From Serratia nevei (GTDB lineage: Bacteria > Pseudomonadota > Gammaproteobacteria > Enterobacterales > Enterobacteriaceae), in contig NZ_JAMYWQ010000032.1 in NCBI RefSeq assembly GCF_024160145.1, forward strand, positions 1-58,565: a DNA stretch of 58,565 bases, written 5' to 3'. Shown one piece after another: positions 8,131 to 15,474 of the stretch. The position numbers were made by a program, and so were the translations under genes. The notes beneath the pieces are model-generated. The model was not told the origin of the DNA and did no database searches. It was given only the letters and a program-made list of their open reading frames with translations. Every line of letters begins with the position of its first letter. The first letter of the stretch is position 1.

Positions 8131-8340
8131 ATGGAGAAAGTCACATCGTTCATTGCTTACGCCGTCGCGGTACTGCTGGCATGGGTCGGAAAGTATTCCG
8201 CGCAGGACATCGCACTGATTGTGGGTGCGGTGGTCGGCGTCGGCACCTTTGTCACCAACTGGTACTACCGCCGCAAAAGCTATTTGCTGCTGAAAAATGT
8301 CGGCATTCGACGGGAGGTTTTCGATGAAATCAATCGTTAA
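8131..8340 (+). CDS. Y: Holin-type lysis protein (gpY position)
   Basis: Small membrane protein, 69 aa from ATG 8131 (MEKVTSF). Two hydrophobic segments (about residues 6-21 and 27-46) and a basic tail (YYRRKSYLLLKN) fit a class II holin or pinholin, closer to the HP1/P21 type than to the three-helix P2 gpY. It would depolarise or perforate the inner membrane and so release the SAR endolysin encoded next. The last 17 bases overlap the start of K. The function is set mainly by size, topology and place in the lysis cassette. Confidence 0.8.
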   Translation: MEKVTSFIAYAVAVLLAWVGKYSAQDIALIVGAVVGVGTFVTNWYYRRKSYLLLKNVGIRREVFDEINR

Positions 8341-8833
8341 ACGTTGCAGCGTCGCCGTCGTGCTGGCGCTGGCGGCGTTGTTGCCGGATTTTACCCGGTT
8401 GCATACGTCAATGGCGGGCCTTGAGCTGATTGCCAATCTGGAAGGGTGCCGCCTGAGCCCGTATCAGTGTAGTGCGGGCGTCTGGACGAGCGGCATCGGC
8501 CATACCGCCGGGGTGAAACCCGGCGGGGTTATCACTGAACGCGAAGCCGCGGTCAATCTGGTGGCCGATGTCATGCAGGTTGAGAAACGCATCGTGCAGT
8601 GTATGCCGGTGACCATGCCGCAACCGGTCTATGATGCCGTGGTCAGCTTTGCGTTCAACGTCGGCACGGGCGCTGCGTGCGCGTCAACACTGGCGTACTT
8701 CATCAATAAAAAGCAGTGGACGGCTGCGTGCAATCAGCTTCCCCGCTGGGTGTTCGTCAACGGCGTCAGGTCTGTCGGGCTGGAGAATCGCCGGGCGCGC
8801 GAGCTGGCGCTGTGTATGACGGGGGCATTATGA
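8324..8833 (+). CDS. K: SAR endolysin with cysteine-caged active site
   Basis: Phage lysozyme (glycoside hydrolase 24), 169 aa from ATG 8324, with GGGAGG 7 bases upstream. The N-terminus is a weakly hydrophobic signal-arrest-release helix (about residues 8-20) carrying Cys8. The catalytic element is E40-8aa-C49-5aa-T55, in which a cysteine replaces the usual Asp, and Cys42 lies two residues after the glutamate. Glu, the two cysteines, Thr and a SAR cysteine are spaced as in P1 Lyz, whose enzyme is inactive until the SAR cysteine breaks a disulfide to the catalytic cysteine. This differs from classical P2 gpK. It overlaps both neighbours. Confidence 0.9.
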   Translation: MKSIVKRCSVAVVLALAALLPDFTRLHTSMAGLELIANLEGCRLSPYQCSAGVWTSGIGHTAGVKPGGVITEREAAVNLVADVMQVEKRIVQCMPVTMPQPVYDAVVSFAFNVGTGAACASTLAYFINKKQWTAACNQLPRWVFVNGVRSVGLENRRARELALCMTGAL

Positions 8834-9267
8834 GCAGCGGTAGTAAGCTTTTTCTGGCGCTGGTGTTGCTGGCGGTCATTGCCTTGTTGAAGTGGCAGGT
8901 TATTACGCTCGGCGACAGTCTGGATGCCGCGAAGCTGGAAAACGTCAGGGTGGCAGCAGCGCTAACCGAAAGTCGCGCGGCTATCGCTGCGCTACAGGAC
9001 AGCGCTCTGCGTAATGAGCGCGAACAGGTCATGTTGCGCCAGCGCATCGCCGCCGCTGACCAGTTGGCTACCCGCCGCAATCACACCATTACGAGGTTGC
9101 TCAATGAAAATGAAGCGCTGCGCCGCTGGTATCAGTCTGCTTTGCCTGATGACGTTATCCGGCTGCATTCCCGCCCCGACTTCGCCACCCCCGACGATTA
9201 TTTACGCTGGCTGTCCGAAGGTCAGCAGTTGCCCGCTGCCCGGCAGCAACCCGAAGACCAACGGTGA
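8830..9267 (+). CDS. lysB: Inner-membrane spanin subunit LysB
   Basis: Rz-type i-spanin, 145 aa, starting in the stop of K (ATGA). Residues 5-22 form an N-terminal membrane anchor (LFLALVLLAVIALL) and the rest is a periplasmic coiled coil rich in A, E, Q and R. It pairs with the lipoprotein LysC to fuse inner and outer membranes at the last step of lysis. lysC begins inside this gene in another frame. Confidence 0.87.
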   Translation: MSSGSKLFLALVLLAVIALLKWQVITLGDSLDAAKLENVRVAAALTESRAAIAALQDSALRNEREQVMLRQRIAAADQLATRRNHTITRLLNENEALRRWYQSALPDDVIRLHSRPDFATPDDYLRWLSEGQQLPAARQQPEDQR

Positions 9268-9394
9268 TTTAAGCGCCGATATCTTTAATCTTGAGCGCGC
9301 GCTGGCAAGCTGTGCGCTTCAGGTTGAGACCGTGAAAAAGTGTCAGGAGGAACTCGATGTTAAAGCCGAAAAGTCTGCGCCAAGCGCTTTATGA
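9104..9394 (+). CDS. lysC: Outer-membrane spanin lipoprotein LysC
   Basis: Rz1-type o-spanin, 96 aa from ATG 9104. A lipoprotein signal peptide ends at L18-S-G-C21, so Cys21 would be lipidated, and a proline-rich stretch (PAPTSPPP) follows. More than half of the gene is nested in lysB in a different frame, and its end overlaps R by 38 bases. The nested layout is typical of P2 and lambda spanins. Confidence 0.85.
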   Translation: MKMKRCAAGISLLCLMTLSGCIPAPTSPPPTIIYAGCPKVSSCPLPGSNPKTNGDLSADIFNLERALASCALQVETVKKCQEELDVKAEKSAPSAL

Positions 9395-9824
9395 CGCGGT
9401 GCCGAAGCTCAGGGCGAACCCGGATATGCTGCGCATATTTATCGACAGCGGTGTCATCGGGGCAACGCTAGCCGCCTCCCTGTCATTTGAGAATCGCTAT
9501 ACGCTCAATGTGATAGTCGAAGATTACCCGGACGATGTGGATTTGCTGCTGGTGCCGATTGGGGCGTGGTTGCGGGAGAATCAGCCCGATATCATGACCA
9601 CGGACGAGGGCAAGAAAAAGGGGTTCACCTACTTCGCCGACATCAACAGCGACGACAGTTATGACATCAGTATCAGCCTGCAACTGACTGAGCGCACGCT
9701 GGTGAAGGAGGTTGACCGGGCGCTGCACGTGTCCCATGTGCCGGAGCCGCCGCTGCCTGAGCCGGTAGCGCGCCCGATGGAGCTTTACATTAACGGTGAG
9801 CTGGTGAGCGCGTGGGATGAATGA
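9357..9824 (+). CDS. R: Tail completion protein gpR
   Basis: P2 gpR family, 155 aa, the same length as P2. gpR and gpS cap the head-proximal end of the tail. CAGGAGG lies 6 bases before the ATG. Conserved stretches are MLKPKSLRQALYDAVP, the NPDMLRIFIDSGVI segment and a C-terminal MELYINGELVSAWDE. It starts inside lysC and overlaps S by eight bases. Confidence 0.9.
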   Translation: MLKPKSLRQALYDAVPKLRANPDMLRIFIDSGVIGATLAASLSFENRYTLNVIVEDYPDDVDLLLVPIGAWLRENQPDIMTTDEGKKKGFTYFADINSDDSYDISISLQLTERTLVKEVDRALHVSHVPEPPLPEPVARPMELYINGELVSAWDE

Positions 9825-10266
9825 GCTTAAGCCTTTTGATGACAAGCTCGCCGGACTGATTGCCGGGCTATCGGCTTCCCGCCGTCGCCAGATGGCGGCC
9901 GAGATTGCGAAGCGTCTGCGCACCAGTCAGCAGCAGCGCATTAAGCGCCAGCAGGCACCGGACGGCACGCCGTATGCCGCCCGTAAGCGGCAGCCGGTTC
10001 GGGGCAAAAAAGGGCGGGTTAAGCGCGAGATGTTCGCCAAGCTGCGCACCCATCGCTACATGAAAGCCAAAGGCACCGCGGATGAGGCGCTGGTCGAGTT
10101 TGCCGGGCGCGTGCAGCGTATCGCGCGTGTGCACCAAGAGGGCTTGCGTGACCGCCCGAGCCGCCATAGCCGGGACGTGCAATATGACGCGCGGCCGTTA
10201 TTGGGCTTTAGTGATGCTGACCGGAAGATTGTAGAGGACGTGATTATTTCTCATCTGAGCGAGTAG
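9817..10266 (+). CDS. S: Tail completion protein gpS
   Basis: P2 gpS family, 149 aa, acting with gpR in tail completion. The protein is basic, with KPFDDKLAGLIAGLSASRRRQMAAEIAKRLR at its N-terminus and QRIARVHQEGLRDRPSR in the second half. It is the last gene of the O operon; V starts 70 bases later behind its own promoter motif. Confidence 0.9.
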   Translation: MNELKPFDDKLAGLIAGLSASRRRQMAAEIAKRLRTSQQQRIKRQQAPDGTPYAARKRQPVRGKKGRVKREMFAKLRTHRYMKAKGTADEALVEFAGRVQRIARVHQEGLRDRPSRHSRDVQYDARPLLGFSDADRKIVEDVIISHLSE

Positions 10267-10336
10267 CCCGTTGTCTGATGGGCTATCCTACGCCTGCAAA
10301 TTGCCGCTGGATCTCTTCAGCGGCATCCTTTTCCCC
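10267..10336 (+). promoter_or_regulatory. Candidate late promoter of the V-W-J-I-H-G operon
   Basis: The motif GTTGTCTG begins at 10270, followed by GGGCTATCC, very like the sequences before O and FI. The motif starts 67 bases before the ATG of V. A -10-like element would fall near 10324. This is the position of the P2 V late promoter. Confidence 0.5.
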
Positions 10337-10978
10337 ATGAACACATTCGAATCGATTTCAGAACTCGCGCGCGCTGTGCGCGACCTCATCCGCACCGGCG
10401 TCATCGTAGACGTTAAGTACAAGCCGCCGCGCTGCCGCGTTCAATTGGGTGGCAATACGACGGACTGGTTGCAGTGGCTGGCCTGCCGTGCCGGAGGTGC
10501 TCGCACATGGTGGGCACCCTCCATCGGTGAGCAAGTGGTGGTGCTGGCACTGGGGGGCGAGCTGGATACCGCCTTTGTGCTGCCAGCTATCAACTCCGAC
10601 GATTTTCCGGCTCCGTCAGTGTCGCCGGAGGCATATCACACTCGCTTTCCCGATGGTGCGGTCATCGAATATGAGCCTAAAACCGGCGCGCTGAGTGTTA
10701 CCGGCATTAAAACGGCCAATATCAGTGCGCAAGTGGCCGTCGACGTTTCTGCGCCGAAGGTGACGATTATCGCCAGTCAAAAAATCACGCTCGATACGCC
10801 GGAGGTGGTCTGTACCAACAAGCTGACCGCCGACACGTTGGAGCTGAAAAATGGCGGGAAAATGTCGGGGAATATCGATCACGGCGGGGGTACTTTTAAA
10901 TCCAACGGCGTGCAGGTGGATAAACACGGCCACGGTGGTGTGCAACGCGGCGGAGACTGGACGGAGGGAACCCGATGA
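10337..10978 (+). CDS. V: Baseplate spike protein gpV
   Basis: P2 gpV-family membrane-piercing spike, 213 aa from ATG 10337 (P2 has 211). An N-terminal OB-like domain (VKYKPPRCRVQLG) precedes a repetitive beta-helix (TANISAQVAVDVSAPKVT). The apex has an H-x-H pair in DKHGHGGVQ, which in P2 binds an iron ion at the trimer tip. It is the first gene of the baseplate/fibre operon and overlaps W by four bases. Confidence 0.92.
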   Translation: MNTFESISELARAVRDLIRTGVIVDVKYKPPRCRVQLGGNTTDWLQWLACRAGGARTWWAPSIGEQVVVLALGGELDTAFVLPAINSDDFPAPSVSPEAYHTRFPDGAVIEYEPKTGALSVTGIKTANISAQVAVDVSAPKVTIIASQKITLDTPEVVCTNKLTADTLELKNGGKMSGNIDHGGGTFKSNGVQVDKHGHGGVQRGGDWTEGTR

Positions 10979-11325
10979 CCGTGCGATATATCGGCATGAA
11001 CCGGGACACCGGCCAGACCCTGACGGACAGAGAGCATATCAGCCAGAGCGTTCGCGACATCCTCATTACCCCTGTCGGCTCCCGAGTGATGCGGCGGGAA
11101 TATGGCTCGCTGTTGTCTGCCCTGATTGACCAGCCGCAAAGCCCGGCGGTGAATGGGCAGGTGATGGCTGCCTGCTACATGGCAATCCTCAAATGGGAAC
11201 CGCGCATCAGGCTGACGTCCATCACCTTCGAGAAAACCTTCAATGGTCAGATGTTCGTTGACATTACCGGCGTGCGCCAAGACACCACCGGCGGCACATT
11301 TTCGTTAACCGTCCCACTGAGCTGA
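10975..11325 (+). CDS. W: Baseplate protein gpW
   Basis: P2 gpW-family baseplate wedge subunit, 116 aa, related to T4 gp25. The signature is SRVMRREYGSLLSALIDQP, with the conserved RREYGS core. It starts in the stop codon of V (ATGA) and is followed by J after four bases. Confidence 0.92.
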   Translation: MTVRYIGMNRDTGQTLTDREHISQSVRDILITPVGSRVMRREYGSLLSALIDQPQSPAVNGQVMAACYMAILKWEPRIRLTSITFEKTFNGQMFVDITGVRQDTTGGTFSLTVPLS

Positions 11326-11329
11326 CACC

Positions 11330-12238
11330 ATGGCCACTATCGATTTAAGCCAACTACCTGCGCCGAACGTCGTTGAGCCGCTGGACTATGAAATCCTGTT
11401 TGCCGAGCGCAAAGCGACGCTGATTTCCCTGTACCCGGCCGACCAGCAGGACGCTGTTGCCCGAACTTTGGCGCTTGAATCGGAGCCTATCGTCAAGCTG
11501 CTTCAGGAAAATGCGTATCGGGAGGTATTGCTACGCCAGCGCGTTAACGATGCCGCCAAAGCGGTGATGCTGGCGCACGCCACCGGCGAAGACCTTGACC
11601 AGCTCGGCGCGAACTTCAACACGCCGCGACTGGTGATTGCCCCGGCGGATGAAAGCACCATCCCGCCAACACCGGCAGTTATGGAAGCGGATGAAGATTA
11701 TCGCCTGCGCCTGCAGGATGCTTTCGAAGGGATGAGCACAGCAGGTTCGGCCGGGTCCTACCGTTTTCACGCCCGTTCGGCCGATGGTCGGGTGGCTGAT
11801 GTGACGGCAATCAGCCCATCACCGGCTAACGTGACCGTCACCGTGTTGTCACGGGACGGCGACGGCAGCGCCAGCGCTGAGCTGTTGCAGGTTGTCAGCG
11901 CTGCGCTGAATGACGAGGATGTGCGTCCGGTGGCCGACCGCGTCATTGTGCAATCGGCCAAAATTGCCCCGTATGTCATCGAGGCCGTTTTATACCTGTA
12001 TCCCGGCCCGGAGGTTGCACCGATCCTCACTGCGGCAAAACAACGTTTACACAATTATGTGCTGACCATGCGCCGCTTAGGTCGCAGTATCCGGCGTTCC
12101 GGCATCATCGCGGCGCTGACCGTGGAAGGTGTTGAACGTGTTGAAGTTGCCAAACCGGCCACCGACATCGTGCTTGATAAAACGCAGGCGGGCTACTGCA
12201 CCGGCGTGAACATCACACCGGGGCGCGCCGATGACTAA
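11330..12238 (+). CDS. J: Baseplate assembly protein gpJ
   Basis: P2 gpJ family, 302 aa, the usual length, related to T4 gp6-type wedge proteins. It opens with MATIDLSQLPAPNVVEPLDYE and carries the ATGEDLDQLGANFNTPR and DEDYRLRLQDAFEGMSTAGSAGSYRFHA segments typical of the family. It joins gpW and gpI in the baseplate wedge. It overlaps I by eight bases. Confidence 0.93.
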   Translation: MATIDLSQLPAPNVVEPLDYEILFAERKATLISLYPADQQDAVARTLALESEPIVKLLQENAYREVLLRQRVNDAAKAVMLAHATGEDLDQLGANFNTPRLVIAPADESTIPPTPAVMEADEDYRLRLQDAFEGMSTAGSAGSYRFHARSADGRVADVTAISPSPANVTVTVLSRDGDGSASAELLQVVSAALNDEDVRPVADRVIVQSAKIAPYVIEAVLYLYPGPEVAPILTAAKQRLHNYVLTMRRLGRSIRRSGIIAALTVEGVERVEVAKPATDIVLDKTQAGYCTGVNITPGRADD

Positions 12239-12764
12239 CCGCTTATTGCCTGTTGGCTCCTCAGTGCTGGAAGTTGCCGCGGCGGCGGCGTGTGCCGAGC
12301 TGGAGCGCGTGCCTGTTCCCCTGCGTGACCTGTGGAACCCGAAAACTTGCCCGGTGCACTTGCTGCCTTATCTGGCGTGGGCGTTCTCCGTTGATAGATG
12401 GGATGAGGCTTGGCCGGAGGACGTCAAGCGGGGCGTAGTATCCGCCGCGTTCTACATTCATCGTCACAAGGGCACCATCGGTGCCGTGCGCCGCGTTGTG
12501 GAGCCGCTCGGCTACCTGATTAACGTCATCGAATGGTTTCACACCGACGGTGCCGATCCGCCCGGTACGTTCCGTCTGGATATTGGCGTGCTGGAAACGG
12601 GCATTACCGACGAAATGTATCAGGAAATGGAGCGCCTGATTGCCGACGCCAAGCCCCTGAGCCGCCACCTGATCGGCCTCAATATTTTGCAGGACATCCC
12701 CGGCTGGATTTACACCGGCGCGGCGGCGATTGATGGCGATGTTATTACCGTTTACCCCGGATAA
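12231..12764 (+). CDS. I: Baseplate / tail fibre attachment protein gpI
   Basis: P2 gpI family, 177 aa. It connects the baseplate wedge to the tail fibre. Conserved are VPLRDLWNPKTCPVHLLPYLAWAFSVD and the HRHKGTIGAVRRVVEPLGY segment. The gene overlaps J and is followed by the fibre gene after nine bases. Confidence 0.93.
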   Translation: MTNRLLPVGSSVLEVAAAAACAELERVPVPLRDLWNPKTCPVHLLPYLAWAFSVDRWDEAWPEDVKRGVVSAAFYIHRHKGTIGAVRRVVEPLGYLINVIEWFHTDGADPPGTFRLDIGVLETGITDEMYQEMERLIADAKPLSRHLIGLNILQDIPGWIYTGAAAIDGDVITVYPG

Positions 12765-12773
12765 GAGAAAATC

Positions 12774-14777
12774 ATGAGCAAATACAAAGCGATTATTACC
12801 ACCGCCGGGGCGGCGAAGATTGCCGCCGCCAGCGCGGGCGGCACGCAGTTGAAAATTGTCCGTATGGCCGTCGGCGACGGGAACGGCACGCTGCCGACAC
12901 CCAGCCCGGCGCAAACGACACTCGTCAACGAGACATACCGCGCGGCGCTCAATGGGCTGACTATCGACAAAACGCTGAAAAATCACATTCTGGCCGAGAT
13001 GATTATCCCGGCGAACGTCGGCGGGTGGTGGTTGCGTGAAATGGGGCTGTATGACGAGGACGGGACGCTGATTGCAGTCAGTAATATGGCGGAGAGCTAC
13101 AAGCCGAAACTGGAAGAAGGCAGCGGCCGCACGCAGACACTGCGCATGATTTTGATTGTCAGCAGCACCGAGGCGATTCAGGTGATCGCCGGTGGCGACA
13201 CGGTGCTGGCGACAAAAGACTATGTTACCGACGCGATCGTCGAGCATGAGAAAACCCGCAACCACCCGGACGCCAGCACTACGGCGAAGGGCTTGGTACA
13301 GCTGAGCAGCGCGACAACCAGCACTGACGAAACGAAAGCCAGCACCCCGAAAGCGCTTAAAACGGTCAGTGATGCCAGCATGAAAAAGGACGCCAATCTG
13401 TCCGATTTGACCAATAAAGCCGCCGCGCGTGGAAATCTGGCGTTAGGCGATGCTGCAACGCGTAACGTCGGGATAGAAGGCGGGCAACTGATGGCCGTCG
13501 GCGCGTTTGGTCTGGGGATGGGGCCGCGGCATTTTGATGACGCATATTGTAATAGCGCACAAATATATCGCGTTAATGGCTCGTCAATAAACGCGCCGGG
13601 CAATGGCGTTTACGGGGTGTTGAGCCTGCCGTGTGACGGTGGGCCGTCTGGAAGTTACGTATCTATTCAGGCCAATGGCAATGCCTTTGTCGGCTGGTCG
13701 AATATTTCCGCCAATGGCGTATTGTGGAGCCAGGTATACACGACGAAGTTTAAGCCGACCGCCGCCGACATAGGCGCATTAACTGACGTGCAGGCCGCGC
13801 AGAAATACGCGTTGCGCTCGATTAAGGTCAACGGTCAGCCGTTGTCTGCTGACGTGAATTTGTTGGCCAGTGATGTCAACGCGTGGAGTAAAACCGAGGC
13901 TGACGGGCGTTATCTGGCGAAGACCGGCGGCCAATTAACTGGGCCGGTCACAACTAGCGCAGAGATCCAATCAATCAGCTCCGATAACTACCGGCTGATC
14001 GGCGGTGATTACGGCTCGTTCTGGCGCAATGACGGCACCGCGTTGTATTTGATGCTGACAAATGCCAAAGACCAAGCCGGGACATGGAACAGCCTCCGCC
14101 CATTTACTGTTGATGTGAAAACAGGACAGGCAACGTTTGCTCATGCTGTAGGGATGAACAGTAATCTAACCGTGAATGGACATATTCGCGGTGATAGAAA
14201 TTTGTCCGTTGGTGAGGATTTGTACGTTGACCGCAACGCCACGGTAACGGGCAGCCTGAAAGTAGGAGCCAGCACACACTCCAGTGATGGCAACATTTTA
14301 GGCAGCCGTTGGGGCAATAAATGGCTGTGGGATGCGATAGTTGAGCAAGATAACGGGCGTGTCGATTGGGGGTCGTTCAATCGTGAGGTTGGTGCGCGGG
14401 CAACAATTGACTATGTAAACAATGTGATAAACGGCCGGGTTGACTGGGGATCATTTGCAAACCGAACGCATGAAGGGCCGGGGTGGTGGCGTGACGAAAA
14501 TACGGGGATTCTGTTCCAATACGGTCGATTCTCGTCACTGGGCATCAATGAAAATGCCAATTTGTGGCAGCCGTTCAACATCTCGTTTACCCAATGGGTC
14601 GGGCCGATATTGCTGTCGCCGTGGTGGCCGGATCGGAGTTCATGGGGCGATGCGTTTGATTATGCTCCGATTCTGGGAAGCAATAATAATCAGGGGTTCA
14701 ACTGGAATAAACAGGTTTTTGGCAATTCTCACGGTGATTGGAACTGTGGCATGACGTGGTTTGCAATCGGGAAATAA
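12774..14777 (+). CDS. H: Tail fibre protein gpH
   Basis: P2 gpH-type tail fibre, 667 aa. The N-terminal baseplate-binding domain is conserved (MSKYKAIITTAGAAKIAAAS, LRMILIVSS). Central modules include HPDASTTAKGLVQLSSAT, a common fibre repeat, and VNGQPLSADVNL. The last 140 or so residues contain a duplicated GRVDWGSF motif (near residues 528 and 553) and a W/N/G-rich receptor-binding tip ending CGMTWFAIGK. This tip decides host range and is the part most likely to have been exchanged; the 3' third is visibly less GC-rich than the 5' end. It is paired with the assembly chaperone G. Confidence 0.9.
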   Translation: MSKYKAIITTAGAAKIAAASAGGTQLKIVRMAVGDGNGTLPTPSPAQTTLVNETYRAALNGLTIDKTLKNHILAEMIIPANVGGWWLREMGLYDEDGTLIAVSNMAESYKPKLEEGSGRTQTLRMILIVSSTEAIQVIAGGDTVLATKDYVTDAIVEHEKTRNHPDASTTAKGLVQLSSATTSTDETKASTPKALKTVSDASMKKDANLSDLTNKAAARGNLALGDAATRNVGIEGGQLMAVGAFGLGMGPRHFDDAYCNSAQIYRVNGSSINAPGNGVYGVLSLPCDGGPSGSYVSIQANGNAFVGWSNISANGVLWSQVYTTKFKPTAADIGALTDVQAAQKYALRSIKVNGQPLSADVNLLASDVNAWSKTEADGRYLAKTGGQLTGPVTTSAEIQSISSDNYRLIGGDYGSFWRNDGTALYLMLTNAKDQAGTWNSLRPFTVDVKTGQATFAHAVGMNSNLTVNGHIRGDRNLSVGEDLYVDRNATVTGSLKVGASTHSSDGNILGSRWGNKWLWDAIVEQDNGRVDWGSFNREVGARATIDYVNNVINGRVDWGSFANRTHEGPGWWRDENTGILFQYGRFSSLGINENANLWQPFNISFTQWVGPILLSPWWPDRSSWGDAFDYAPILGSNNNQGFNWNKQVFGNSHGDWNCGMTWFAIGK

Positions 14778-14781
14778 CGAT

Positions 14782-15201
14782 ATGTATGTTTATAGTGCTG
14801 AAAATAATGCGTTTTACCCGCTCTCGATGCTTGAAGATTACGCCGCCGTCGGGGCTTGGCCTGCCGACGGTATTGATGTCGATGAAGCTGTTTTTCAGGC
14901 GTTCACCGGCCAGCCGCCGGAAGGGAAACAGCGCGGATCGTCGAAAGGGCTACCGTGCTGGGTGGACATCCCACCACCGACCGCCGAACAACTGCGCGCC
15001 AGTGCTGAGCGCAGGAAGGCATCCTTAATGGCTTTGGCCTCAAAGGTGATGGCACCGCTACAGGATGCGGATGATTTGGGGATGGCGACGGAGGAAGAAG
15101 CCGCACAGCTCAAGCGCTGGAAAACCTACCGGGTGCAGCTGAGCCGCATTAACCCGCAGGATGCGCCGGATATTGACTGGCCGGTGGTGCCCGGCGCCTA
15201 A
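14782..15201 (+). CDS. G: Tail fibre assembly protein gpG
   Basis: Caudo_TAP-family tail fibre chaperone, 139 aa from ATG 14782 (MYVYSAENNAFYPLSM); an in-frame TTG further upstream is unlikely. Conserved are PPEGKQRGSSKGLPCWVDIPPPTAEQL and the C-terminal LKRWKTYRVQLSRINPQDAPDIDWP. It starts four bases after the stop of H, with which it would be co-inherited, and is the last gene of its operon. Confidence 0.9.
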   Translation: MYVYSAENNAFYPLSMLEDYAAVGAWPADGIDVDEAVFQAFTGQPPEGKQRGSSKGLPCWVDIPPPTAEQLRASAERRKASLMALASKVMAPLQDADDLGMATEEEAAQLKRWKTYRVQLSRINPQDAPDIDWPVVPGA

Positions 15202-15208
15202 GAAAAAA

Positions 15209-15229
15209 GCCCGCAGCGATGCGGGCTTT
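15209..15229 (+). terminator. Rho-independent terminator after G
   Basis: A six-pair stem GCCCGC/GCGGGC (15209-15226) with loop AGCGAT is followed by TTT, and A bases upstream extend the pairing. It closes the V-G operon. Confidence 0.75.
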
Positions 15230-15474
15230 GTGTTTGCGGCTTTCCCTGATGTTGCCGCGTTTACGTTCTGACCTTACCCCGCCCGGCTAAAATCCGTCCA
15301 ATCGATTGCATAGATCAATGCATCGATATTGATCGGTGCAAACGATCATCTTGACGTCTTACCTCATCCCATCTCTTTGCGCCGTTGTCTGGTCGGCCAT
15401 CCACCGGCCATCGCGTGCGCGCCCGTCAACCCGGCGGCAAGCTAAGCACACCTCTCACTGACCGGAGTCACAAC
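15230..15474 (+). promoter_or_regulatory. Late promoter region of the FI operon with inverted repeats
   Basis: The motif GTTGTCTG begins at 15384, 91 bases before the ATG of FI, and -10-like AAGCTA lies at 15439-15444, the same spacing as before O. Upstream are an imperfect inverted repeat ATCGATTGCAT/ATGCATCGAT (15301-15327) and a shorter GATCG/CGATC pair (15331-15347). P2 carries its accessory genes Z/fun here. This phage has none. Confidence 0.5.
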
